A program made the position numbers and the translations under genes. Under the pieces are notes generated by a model. The model saw only the letters and a program-made list of their open reading frames with translations, did no database searches and was not told where the DNA came from. Below are positions 5,958-12,655 of a DNA stretch of 12,655 nucleotides, one piece after another. Each line of letters begins with the position of its first letter. Positions within the stretch are counted from its first letter, which is position 1. Source of the stretch: Eubacterium sp. (GTDB lineage Bacteria; Bacillota; Clostridia; Oscillospirales; Acutalibacteraceae); the NCBI GenBank assembly GCA_024696725.1, contig JAILGO010000033.1, positions 1 to 12,655 on the forward strand. Direction: 5' to 3'.

Positions 5958-8837
5958 TTATAATCTGTAAACGGTATAGCCCTCGGCTGAGGAAAGCAGT
6001 TCCTCGTTACCTACAATGCAAACGGAGCTTTCCTCTCTCATTTTATCAAACAGAGGACAAAGAGAAAGAAGTCCGTCGGCTTTAAGAGTCAGCATTTCCT
6101 GACGGGTTTTATACTTATCCTCATAGCTATAGCCCATAAGGAAGTTAACATCCGCGATATAACCGAGCTTTGAAGGCAGGGCAAGCGGCTCGGTAGCGGC
6201 AACGGAGGAAATAATATACCTGTCAACCGCTTCGCCGCTGTCAACGAAGGCTTTTATAAATTCGCCCGTATTTTTATAGACCTCAACGGAGTTAAGCGGG
6301 TTCGGGTCACGGTATGAGTAGAACGAAGCCACTCCGTTAATTCCCGCGCGGAAGCCGCAGCCGTATGCGCCGCCGTGAACTCTTATTTCGTTCCAGAGAT
6401 AACCGAAGGTAAGAAGCGTCGATAAAACCGTAAGCTTACCGCTGTATTCGTATCCGAGGGGTTTTATATTCGTTCCGTAGCCTGCATAAGACACACCCGA
6501 CGGGATAAGAATTATCTCTTTTACGGGCGGCTTAAGCTCCGTAGTAAATACTTCGCCCGCCGCTTTTCCTTCGGGAAGCGTTTTTAAAAATTCAGCGGCT
6601 TCATCGGGAAGGCTGTCGGCGGTAACGCCGAGGGTCAGCCTTGAGCTTACAAAAATATTTTTAACCTCTGTCTCAATAAGCGAAATGTATGGGGTTATTT
6701 TTTCGTTAAAGGCTTCCTTAAAGGAGTTGATATATCTTAGAATCGAATATCCTCCCGTAAGCTCGCTTACGTATGAAGCTGCCGACGCGTTAGAAAGAAC
6801 TCTTTTCAGGGCGAAAGCGTTACCTGCCGAAACCACCTGCTGATAAAGAGTTTCGCTTACCTGTAAAACGTTTTCGTTTATAAGCTTAGGCTGTCTGAAA
6901 TCCGTTTCAGAGAGTATTTCACCGACAAGCTCAAGCGCTTTATCCAGGCTTTCCTCAAGCGCGCTTATTTTTACCGTGAAATAGTTTTTACACTCGGAGG
7001 GCTTATCTGAATTCGCTAAGGTATCAATAGCAAAATCAAGCTCGCCGATATACTTTTTAATTTCCTTCTGAAGCTCGGCAGCGCTGTGCTTTGAGGTAGG
7101 CAGAACGCTGAAAAGCTCTGTTAAGAGAGCAAGCGCCTGAAGAGTATCGTCAGTTTTATCGGAGATATCGAAGAAAAGATTACAGTTCACTATTCCGTTA
7201 GAAGAAAGCTTATGATAAAGGATTTTAACTCCGTTTTTATCGAGCTCTTCGGTATCGGTCCAGAGCGGCTCGCGTCCGACGTCGGAAAGCGAGAGCACGG
7301 GAAGCGTTGCGGTAGCCTCGGGTGAATCGGGAGTATCCTGCCACTCTCTCATTTTTTCATATATTCTCTGCGTCTGCGCTTTCTCTTTCTCGCTGAACGC
7401 GGAGTATTCTGCGTTTACGCGCGCCTCCTCTTCCCTTTTATCCTCCTCGTTCTTCGTTTTCGAAGGAAGCATATTAAGCGTTAAAACGTTTTCGGATTCG
7501 AGAAGCTCTCTGATAATACCCTCAAAATAGTCGGTATCTATCGCTTCGCGCACTTCCTTTAAAATCTTATTATTTTCAAGATATAAAAGCATATCGCCGC
7601 CGTAGAGCCAAGAATTAAGCGCGAAAATATTACGCATAAGTCCTGCGGGCTCCTCGAGCTCACGAAGAGAAAAGGCGAGCTGATTGAAATGAGCGAGAAG
7701 CTCGTCTTTATCAATACCCTTTTCAAGAATTGACGAAAGCACCGCTTTATAAACAGCGTTAATTCTTGCCTTCTTAGAGATATCCGTATTTTTGAAAATA
7801 ACGGTATACATCGGCTGAGCTATACCGTCCTCTACGTAGAAGGATATATCCTGAGCGAGTCCGTTTTCAAGAATAGCTCTTTTAAGCGGAGACTCATTAG
7901 AGTCGATAAGATATGAGGAGATAAGCGAATACGCCATAATTCTCTTACGCTCCTCCCACGTTGCGAAGGCTTTAGAATAAGAGATGTAGGTTTTATTCTC
8001 GTCGCTATCCTCTTTTCCGATAGCATAGAAAGAGGTTATATCGCGGCTTTCGATAGGCTTCTGAAGCGCAATTTCGTGCGGCTTGTCGACATAATCAAAG
8101 CCGCTGAGATACTCCTCGTCAATAAGGGTAAGCACTCTTTCAAGCGGCACGTCTCCGTCGAGATAGATTTTTGCATTCGACGGAGAATAGAATTCGCTGT
8201 GAGCGCGAAGAAAATCCTCGTACGTTAAGTCGGGAATACTTTTCGGGTCGCCGCCCGATTCAAAGCCGTAAATACTGTCGGGGTAGAGGTACTTCCTTCC
8301 GACTCTGTCCATAAGTCCGTTAACCGAGGACAGCGCGCCCTTCATTTCGTTAAACACGACGCCGTTATAAAACGGCTTTCCTTTTTCATCGAGCTCGTAA
8401 TGCCAGCCCTCCTGACGGAAAATGCTTTCGTTTTTATAAATGGCAGGCTTGAATACGGCGTCAAGATATACCTTCGTTAAATTAATAAAGTCCTGCTCGT
8501 TTCGGCTCGAAACGGGATAAACGGTTTTATCGGGAAAGGTCATCGCGTTTAAAAAAGTATTCATCGAGCTTTTAAGCAAATCGAGGAACGGCTCTTTTAC
8601 GGGATAGTTTTCACTTCCCGCGAGAACGGAGTGCTCTAAAATATGAAAAACGCCGGTGTCGTCCCACGGAAGCGTTTTAAACGCGACCGAAAAGAGCTTA
8701 TTATTCTCCTTATTATCAAGGAAAGCAAGCTCCGCGCCCGACTTTATATGGCGCATTTCGTAAAGCGTTCCCTTAAGCTCCCCGCTCTCTCTTATTCTTT
8801 CAATTTTAAAACCGTGAATTATATCGTTAATTTTCAT
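5958..8837 (-). CDS. M16C zinc metallopeptidase, PreP/falcilysin-like (insulinase family)
   Basis: A 959-aa single-chain peptidase of the presequence-protease type, which degrades unstructured peptides inside a closing chamber. The inverted zinc motif HILEH is at 65-69 (H65, E68 and H69), with the third ligand E164 in NEMKGAL. A charged, probably helical hinge lies near 465-515 (M16C-associated region). The C-terminal half keeps RVHGGAYG at 819-826, which supplies the Arg and Tyr that complete the active site, and SYRDPN shortly after. Length is normal and there is no signal peptide, so it is cytoplasmic. AAAGGGG precedes the ATG and a promoter lies at 8866-8893. The following lipoprotein and broken gene seem to share its transcript. 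Confidence 0.95.
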   Translation of the reverse strand: MKINDIIHGFKIERIRESGELKGTLYEMRHIKSGAELAFLDNKENNKLFSVAFKTLPWDDTGVFHILEHSVLAGSENYPVKEPFLDLLKSSMNTFLNAMTFPDKTVYPVSSRNEQDFINLTKVYLDAVFKPAIYKNESIFRQEGWHYELDEKGKPFYNGVVFNEMKGALSSVNGLMDRVGRKYLYPDSIYGFESGGDPKSIPDLTYEDFLRAHSEFYSPSNAKIYLDGDVPLERVLTLIDEEYLSGFDYVDKPHEIALQKPIESRDITSFYAIGKEDSDENKTYISYSKAFATWEERKRIMAYSLISSYLIDSNESPLKRAILENGLAQDISFYVEDGIAQPMYTVIFKNTDISKKARINAVYKAVLSSILEKGIDKDELLAHFNQLAFSLRELEEPAGLMRNIFALNSWLYGGDMLLYLENNKILKEVREAIDTDYFEGIIRELLESENVLTLNMLPSKTKNEEDKREEEARVNAEYSAFSEKEKAQTQRIYEKMREWQDTPDSPEATATLPVLSLSDVGREPLWTDTEELDKNGVKILYHKLSSNGIVNCNLFFDISDKTDDTLQALALLTELFSVLPTSKHSAAELQKEIKKYIGELDFAIDTLANSDKPSECKNYFTVKISALEESLDKALELVGEILSETDFRQPKLINENVLQVSETLYQQVVSAGNAFALKRVLSNASAASYVSELTGGYSILRYINSFKEAFNEKITPYISLIETEVKNIFVSSRLTLGVTADSLPDEAAEFLKTLPEGKAAGEVFTTELKPPVKEIILIPSGVSYAGYGTNIKPLGYEYSGKLTVLSTLLTFGYLWNEIRVHGGAYGCGFRAGINGVASFYSYRDPNPLNSVEVYKNTGEFIKAFVDSGEAVDRYIISSVAATEPLALPSKLGYIADVNFLMGYSYEDKYKTRQEMLTLKADGLLSLCPLFDKMREESSVCIVGNEELLSSAEGYTVYRL

Positions 8838-8865
8838 AATATACCCCTTTAAATAATATAGTATT

Positions 8866-8893
8866 ATTATACCACAGGTACGGGATTTTTCAA
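8866..8893 (-). promoter_or_regulatory. Promoter of the M16 peptidase unit
   Basis: Read leftward: -35 TTGAAA (8888-8893), 16-bp spacer and -10 TATAAT (8866-8871) with an upstream TGG (extended -10). The predicted start is near 8859, giving a leader of about 22 nt. The -35 begins only a few bases after the hairpin that ends the preceding unit. Confidence 0.82.
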
Positions 8894-8896
8894 TAT

Positions 8897-8922
8897 AAAA
8901 AGCAGTCTCGCGACTGCTTTTT
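8897..8922 (-). terminator. Terminator of the DUF3737-lipoprotein unit
   Basis: Perfect 10-bp stem (AAAAGCAGTC at 8898-8907 with 8912-8921), a 4-nt loop and a T-run in the leftward direction. It starts within a few bases of the lipoprotein stop at 8924 and insulates that unit from the M16 promoter directly downstream. Confidence 0.92.
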
Positions 8923-8923
8923 G

Positions 8924-9550
8924 TTATACAATCATATCTATTTTTTCGGTAAACTCAATCTCGGTCAGCGGCTCGTCAAGCTTTAAGCTGTACGAATAGC
9001 TTCCGTTATGCCAGATCGCGAGGGTATACTTATCCTTCTTTTTGCCCTTAAGCGTTATTTCAATATTATCAAGGTTTTTAGAATAGACGCTCTTATACTC
9101 GGCGGCATCTCCGCTGATATCGCCTTCGCCCTTCGCTTTTCTCAGCACTCCGTTTTTAAGCCTTAATTCAAGCACTTCCTTATTAATAACGTCATAGCCT
9201 ACGGGCTCAATGCTCTGAGGGTATCTTATTTCAAAGCCGACGGCTTTAACGGCATCATCAAGGCTATTATACTTCTCAACGGGGCTGTTTTCCTCAACCG
9301 TTAAGGTTTCCTCATGAGCTGTTGTAGTTACAAACGCCGTCACGGTAGAGGGATTAGTAGTCGTTTCGGTTTTAATCTCGGTTTCGGATTTAGGCTTTTT
9401 TACGGTAGTTTCGGTCCCGGACTCGGTTTCCGTACCGCTCGCTACCGTACCCGGCTCGGTTACGTTCTCGGGCTTTTTAGCGCACGAGGCAAGCGCTGCG
9501 GTACCTATAAGAAGCATTACCGAAAGTATTATTACTAACAGCTTTTTCAT
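8924..9550 (-). CDS. Lipoprotein with Thr/Glu-rich linker and a DUF4367-like C-terminal domain
   Basis: A 208-aa lipoprotein: hydrophobic signal, lipobox ALASC with the lipid-bearing C23, then a long Thr/Glu/Ser/Lys linker (about 24-90) and a compact domain (93-208). The domain contains SLDDAVKAVGFEIRYPQSI, LRKAKGEGDISGD and YTLAIWHNGSYSYSL, a pattern I associate with small membrane-anchored Clostridia domains of the DUF4367 type, a family of unknown function; that assignment is from memory and tentative. The ATG lies 5 bp after the DUF3737 stop, and its ribosome site AGAGG is inside the end of DUF3737. A hairpin terminates the unit directly after the stop. Confidence 0.87.
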   Translation of the reverse strand: MKKLLVIILSVMLLIGTAALASCAKKPENVTEPGTVASGTETESGTETTVKKPKSETEIKTETTTNPSTVTAFVTTTAHEETLTVEENSPVEKYNSLDDAVKAVGFEIRYPQSIEPVGYDVINKEVLELRLKNGVLRKAKGEGDISGDAAEYKSVYSKNLDNIEITLKGKKKDKYTLAIWHNGSYSYSLKLDEPLTEIEFTEKIDMIV

Positions 9551-9555
9551 TTTTA

Positions 9556-10398
9556 TTACCTCTTTTTGACAATAATTTCAGTATCTCCGGGATTGATATT
9601 TTTATCGTCGAAGATTACCTCGCCTATTGATTCGGCGCTGATTCTTCCGCTTATCGGATTCTTTATACTCACAATATCCGAATCCAGCTCAACTTCAACG
9701 GTTGAATACTCAAAGGCAAGGTCTGTATTTACGGTTTTACAGTTAACCATTTTCAGATTTTTAATATAGCATAAGCCCTGCAGGCTTTCGATTGTACAGT
9801 TAACGAGAGTCAGGTTTTCGGAATTCCAGCCAAGGTATTCCGCAAAAATATAACTGTCGTATACGGTAACGTTTTTACTGTTCCAGAAGGCGTCCTTAGT
9901 TATCAGGCGGGAATTCCGTATTTCAACGTTTTTCACGCCGTCAAAGGAGTATTTTCCGTCGAGTTCAAGGCTTTCAACGTACACGTTCTCGCTGTTCATA
10001 AGAAGATAGTCGCCCTTTGTTTTAACGTTTTTCAGGGTTACGTTATTACACGCCCAAAGCGTTTCAACGCCGTCGGTAAACTCTGTATCCTCAATATGAA
10101 CACCGTCGCACCTTCTTATATTTTTAGGAGAGGCAATCCGGCAGTTTTTAAGAAACAGATTATCCGTATACCACATTCCCGCACGCGAGCCTTCGCCGAA
10201 CTCGGTGTCGAAGACCTTAACGTTTTTACAGTACCACAGAGGATAACGCCAGATAAAATTACTGTCTTTTACGGTTATATTCTTACTTTCCTTGAGAGGA
10301 GATTCGCCGTCCTTAAAGGTACAGGAGATTACCTCGCATCCGTCGGACATAAAAAGAGGGCGTTCCTCAGTATACAGCATATTCTTAACCGTACTCAC
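9556..10398 (-). CDS. DUF3737 family protein (predicted right-handed beta-helix)
   Basis: A protein of about 280 aa matching the DUF3737 family as I remember it: an opening YTEERPLF, then CTFKDGESPLKESKNI, FIWRYPLWY, AGMWYTDNL, YSFDGVKN, KDAFWNSKNVTVYDS, EYLGWNSENLTLVNC, and a closing VVSIKNPISGRI-like and GEVIFDD region. Short repeats of the form N-V-x-V/x-x-S/C recur about every 20 residues, as in a beta-helix. The biochemical role is unknown; there is no signal peptide. Two GTG starts are possible. The one at 10398 has AGGGGG at a good distance, while the one at 10407 (three codons longer) lies directly on that site, so I prefer 10398. It is co-transcribed with the lipoprotein at 8924-9550. 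Confidence 0.92.
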   Translation of the reverse strand: MSTVKNMLYTEERPLFMSDGCEVISCTFKDGESPLKESKNITVKDSNFIWRYPLWYCKNVKVFDTEFGEGSRAGMWYTDNLFLKNCRIASPKNIRRCDGVHIEDTEFTDGVETLWACNNVTLKNVKTKGDYLLMNSENVYVESLELDGKYSFDGVKNVEIRNSRLITKDAFWNSKNVTVYDSYIFAEYLGWNSENLTLVNCTIESLQGLCYIKNLKMVNCKTVNTDLAFEYSTVEVELDSDIVSIKNPISGRISAESIGEVIFDDKNINPGDTEIIVKKR

Positions 10399-10422
10399 CT
10401 TTTTCACCCCCTGTTTTTTTGT

Positions 10423-10451
10423 ATTATATCACATAAATAACGGATTTACAA
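10423..10451 (-). promoter_or_regulatory. Promoter of DUF3737-lipoprotein unit
   Basis: Leftward -35 TTGTAA (10446-10451), 17-bp spacer and -10 TATAAT (10423-10428) preceded by TGA (extended -10). The predicted start is near 10416, leaving a leader of about 18 nt to the GTG at 10398. Its -35 overlaps that of the rightward GH20 promoter. Confidence 0.8.
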
Positions 10452-10473
10452 CAATCATATTATGTGTTATATT
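10445..10473 (+). promoter_or_regulatory. GH20 promoter
   Basis: -35 TTTACA (10445-10450), 17-bp spacer and -10 TATATT (10468-10473) preceded by TGT. The predicted start is near 10480, which puts the ribosome site GAGGTGA (10480-10486) almost at the 5' end of the message and leaves a leader of only about 12 nt. Confidence 0.72.
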
Positions 10474-10491
10474 TTATTTGAGGTGAGTTAT

Positions 10492-11895
10492 ATGAAGATA
10501 TTTCCCATACCGAAAAGCATAGCGTACAGCGATAAAAGGGTTGAGTTACGCGACGCTGAATATATAAACGACGACGCGCTTGAAAAGGAAGAATATATTA
10601 TCAGAATCGAAAGCTCCGGCACCAAGATAATTACGTCGGGGAAGGAAGGAAGATTCTACGCAGAGCAAACGCTCCGCCAGATAAAGGAGCAGGAGGTAAC
10701 CGCCTGCGTTATTCACGACAAGCCGAAATACGAATACAGAGGATTTATGCTCGACTCGGTAAGACATTTTATCGAAGTCGGCGAAATAAAGAAGCTAATC
10801 GACGCGATGGCGTTTATGAAGCTCAATAAGTTTCACTGGCATCTTACCGACGACCAGGGATGGAGAATCGAGAGCGAGGTCTATCCTCAGCTCAACGCAG
10901 CGTCCGTAAGAAAGTACAGCGACTTCGGCAGGAGCTTCGATAATAACGCTTACGGCGGAATATACACTAAGGACGAGATAAAAGACGTCATAGCTTACTG
11001 CGAAGAGAGATGCATCGAGGTTATTCCCGAATTCGATATTCCGGGTCATACAAGCGCTCTTCTTTTTGCGTTTCCCGAGCTTTCATGCAGCGGAGAGGCG
11101 GTTGAGGTTAAAACGCATCAGGGGATTTTTAAAGACGTGCTTTGTCCCGCAAAGGATAAAACGCTCGAGGTAATACTTAATATTTACGGCGAAATCTGCG
11201 AGCTTTTCACTTCGGACTATATTCATATCGGCGGTGACGAAGCGCCCTCTAATCATTGGGAAAGCTGTGAGGACTGCAAGAGAAAAATGAGCGAGCTCGG
11301 TATAACCTCCTTTAAGGAATACCAGAATTCTCTTATGAATGCCGTAATCGGCGCCCTTTCAGAAAAAGGCAAAACCTGTATAGTATGGAACGACGCTGCA
11401 GAGGGTAAAAACCTTGATTCGCGCGCAGTAGTTCAATACTGGAAGGAAAACGACAAAGCGACCTTTGACTTTGCGAACAGAGGCGGAAAGCTTATACTTT
11501 CACCGTTCACTTATTACTACACCGATTACGGATACGACATAACGCCTCTTAACAGAACGGTATCGTTTAACCCCGAGCTTAAGGAAATAAGCAGCGACAG
11601 CGTTATAGGCGTTGAGGTACCGATTTGGACGGAGTATATAAGCGACAGCGAGACGCTTGAAAAAATGCTCTTCCCGAGAGCTGCCGCCGTCGCGAACACA
11701 GCATGGAGCGGCGCGACCGAATATAAGCGCTTTTTAATGAGCTTCGGAACCTGCCGGAAAATGCTTGAAAAAAGCGGAATCAGATTCGCAGACGTCTGGC
11801 TCTGGAAAAACAAAAGAGCGGCGATGCCGCTCGGATGGTTAAGATTCGTAAAAAACAATTACAGTCTGAATTATATAAAAGAGCAATTAAAATAG
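10492..11895 (+). CDS. Beta-N-acetylhexosaminidase, glycoside hydrolase family 20
   Basis: A 467-aa family 20 enzyme that releases terminal N-acetylglucosamine or N-acetylgalactosamine by substrate-assisted catalysis. The catalytic pair is D249-E250 in HIGGDEAP. Other family marks are YRGFMLDSVRHF (82-93), KLNKFHWHLTDDQGWR (110-125), PEFDIPGH (179-186), VWND (298-301) and VEVPIWTEY (374-382). A short alpha/beta domain precedes the barrel (about 1-78) and no large C-terminal domain follows, so the protein is compact. There is no signal peptide or anchor, which implies action in the cytoplasm on imported oligosaccharides. I start it at ATG 10492, preceded by GAGGTGA; the in-frame ATG at 10462 lies in the promoter spacer. 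It is a single-gene unit ending in the hairpin at 11890-11917. Confidence 0.96.
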   Translation: MKIFPIPKSIAYSDKRVELRDAEYINDDALEKEEYIIRIESSGTKIITSGKEGRFYAEQTLRQIKEQEVTACVIHDKPKYEYRGFMLDSVRHFIEVGEIKKLIDAMAFMKLNKFHWHLTDDQGWRIESEVYPQLNAASVRKYSDFGRSFDNNAYGGIYTKDEIKDVIAYCEERCIEVIPEFDIPGHTSALLFAFPELSCSGEAVEVKTHQGIFKDVLCPAKDKTLEVILNIYGEICELFTSDYIHIGGDEAPSNHWESCEDCKRKMSELGITSFKEYQNSLMNAVIGALSEKGKTCIVWNDAAEGKNLDSRAVVQYWKENDKATFDFANRGGKLILSPFTYYYTDYGYDITPLNRTVSFNPELKEISSDSVIGVEVPIWTEYISDSETLEKMLFPRAAAVANTAWSGATEYKRFLMSFGTCRKMLEKSGIRFADVWLWKNKRAAMPLGWLRFVKNNYSLNYIKEQLK

Positions 11896-11917
11896 AAGGG
11901 CCTTCGCCCTTCTATTT
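11890..11917. terminator. Shared bidirectional terminator containing both stop codons
   Basis: A 12-bp perfect stem (AAATAGAAGGGC at 11890-11901 with 11906-11917) and a CTTC loop. A T-rich run (TATATTTTTT) follows rightward and TTTTAATT leftward. The GH20 stop TAG (11893-11895) is in the left arm and the acetyltransferase stop TAG (11914-11912 on the other strand) is in the right arm. Confidence 0.92.
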
Positions 11918-12550
11918 ATATTTTTTAAGAATATCTTCGGGAATCGCTTTACCGCGGTTATATTTTTTATTATCCTCTTCGGTCAGCGTCCTGATTACGC
12001 GGCAGGGATTACCTACGGCTACGGAATTATCGGGTATATCCTTAGTAACGACCGAGCCCGCGCCGATAATAACGTTATTACCTACAGTTACGCCGGGAAG
12101 GATAATTGCGCCGGAGCCTATCCATACGTCGTTTCCGATATTAACCGGAAGATTATATTGCAGACCGTAGCGTCTTAAGGCGGGACTCTCGGGATGTGCC
12201 GCGGTAGCGATAGTCACGTTAGGCGCAATAAGCACGTTATCGCCGATAGTAATATACGTATCGTCAACAAGAGTTAGATTAAAGTTCGAATAAAACTGCT
12301 TTCCTATTCTTACGTGAGAGGCACCGAAGTTAGAATGAAACGGAGGCTCGACATAGGAGTTATCACCGATTTCACCGAACATATCCTTAAGCATCTCTTC
12401 CCGAAGAGCAAGACCCTCGGGCGTTGCGGGGGTTTTATTAAACTGATTAACCTTTTCAATAAGCGCTTCCTGATACTCTATAAGCTCAGGCTCGTTAGGG
12501 TCATAGATTTCTCCCGAGTGCATTTTTTCAAATATTTCTTTTAAGCTCAT
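11912..12550 (-). CDS. maa: Sugar O-acetyltransferase (maltose/galactoside acetyltransferase type)
   Basis: A 212-aa left-handed beta-helix acetyltransferase using acetyl-CoA, of the LacA/Maa/NodL group. The N-terminal helical Mac domain (about 1-60) includes EKMHSGEIYDPNEPEL. Hexapeptide repeats follow (about 78-185): HVRIGKQF, ITIGDNVLIAPNVTI, VNIGNDVWIGSGAIILPGVTVGNNVIIGAGSVVTKDI. The catalytic His is H119 in ATAAHP, and the CoA-side motif NPCRVIR follows the coil. Length is slightly above that of E. coli Maa and LacA. AAAAGGAGA precedes the ATG. No sugar transport genes adjoin it, so the acceptor cannot be told from the sequence; maa and lacA are both reasonable names. It converges with GH20 over a shared terminator. 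Confidence 0.92.
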   Translation of the reverse strand: MSLKEIFEKMHSGEIYDPNEPELIEYQEALIEKVNQFNKTPATPEGLALREEMLKDMFGEIGDNSYVEPPFHSNFGASHVRIGKQFYSNFNLTLVDDTYITIGDNVLIAPNVTIATAAHPESPALRRYGLQYNLPVNIGNDVWIGSGAIILPGVTVGNNVIIGAGSVVTKDIPDNSVAVGNPCRVIRTLTEEDNKKYNRGKAIPEDILKKYK

Positions 12551-12570
12551 ACTGTCTCCTTTTAGAGTTA

Positions 12571-12599
12571 AAAGCTGCCCCGCAAGGCGAGGCAGCTTT
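12571..12599 (-). terminator. Terminator of the gene at the right edge
   Basis: AAAGCTGCC (12571-12579) pairs with GGCAGCTTT (12591-12599) with further G-C and G-U pairs inside (better in the leftward direction), followed leftward by TTTTAACTCT. It lies about 5 bp after the stop of the partial gene and just before the ribosome site of the acetyltransferase, whose own promoter I could not place with confidence. Confidence 0.82.
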
Positions 12600-12604
12600 A
12601 TTAA

Positions 12605-12655
12605 TTAGAAGAATATTCTTACACCGTAAGGACTGTCTGCGTACTGGGTTCCGCT
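12605..12655 (-). CDS. C-terminal end of an unidentified protein (cut by window edge)
   Basis: The last 16 codons of a leftward frame are open to the window edge and end in TAA at 12605-12607, reading SGTQYADSPYGVRIFF. The stop is followed within a few bases by a good terminator, which supports a real gene end. Too little is present to name the protein. Confidence 0.6.
   Translation of the reverse strand, partial: SGTQYADSPYGVRIFF

Noticed and set aside
10462..10491. Upstream ATG at 10462 for the GH20 gene.
   Set aside because: It lies within the promoter spacer, has no ribosome site, and the family N-terminus begins at the ATG at 10492, which follows GAGGTGA.

Overview
The window looks like chromosomal DNA of a low-to-moderate GC Gram-positive anaerobe of the class Clostridia, most likely a gut Ruminococcus/Oscillospiraceae-type bacterium. 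The evidence is AGGAG-type ribosome sites at nearly every gene, extended -10 promoters (TGnTATAAT), hairpin-plus-T-tract terminators, lipoproteins with low-complexity Thr/Glu linkers, a DUF3737 gene, a PreP-like M16 peptidase, and a reduced IscS-IscU system with a divergent Rrf2 regulator. No phage, transposase or CRISPR genes are visible. The genus is an inference.

Layout. (1) 1-302 holds no gene. It carries two tandem copies (1-115, 161-274) of a hairpin-rich intergenic repeat. Each copy contains what looks like the last 20 nt of a tRNA-Ser gene, CCA included, followed directly by a terminator-like hairpin; the second copy probably terminates the cysK operon. (2) 303-4102 is a leftward operon iscS-iscU-metY-cysK: cysteine desulfurase, Fe-S scaffold, O-acetylhomoserine sulfhydrylase and cysteine synthase, with genes abutting or overlapping. 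It diverges from an Rrf2/IscR-type regulator (4254-4649). The 150-bp intergenic region holds two consensus-like promoters, each overlapped by a TTACCTA/TAGGTAA-type inverted repeat. (3) 8837-4701 is a leftward unit: M16 peptidase, a small lipoprotein, and a broken membrane-anchored gene readable only in pieces. (4) 10398-8924 is a leftward pair, DUF3737 beta-helix protein plus a lipoprotein, closed by a strong hairpin. (5) 10492-11895 is a rightward GH20 beta-N-acetylhexosaminidase whose promoter shares its -35 bases with the divergent DUF3737 promoter. (6) 12550-11912 is a leftward maltose/galactoside O-acetyltransferase, convergent with GH20 across one hairpin that contains both stop codons. 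(7) The right edge holds the last 16 codons of another leftward gene.

How it fits together. The first operon joins making cysteine and homocysteine from sulfide (CysK, MetY) to spending cysteine sulfur on Fe-S clusters (IscS, IscU), probably under one Rrf2 sensor that keeps three cysteines in the cluster-binding region. The remaining genes look like housekeeping or cell-surface functions: peptide clearance, amino-sugar release, sugar acetylation and surface lipoproteins of unknown role. I see no complete undescribed system. The items most worth a second look are the tRNA-derived repeat, the two-site operator, the decaying gene at 4701-5345 and the compacted regulatory junctions.
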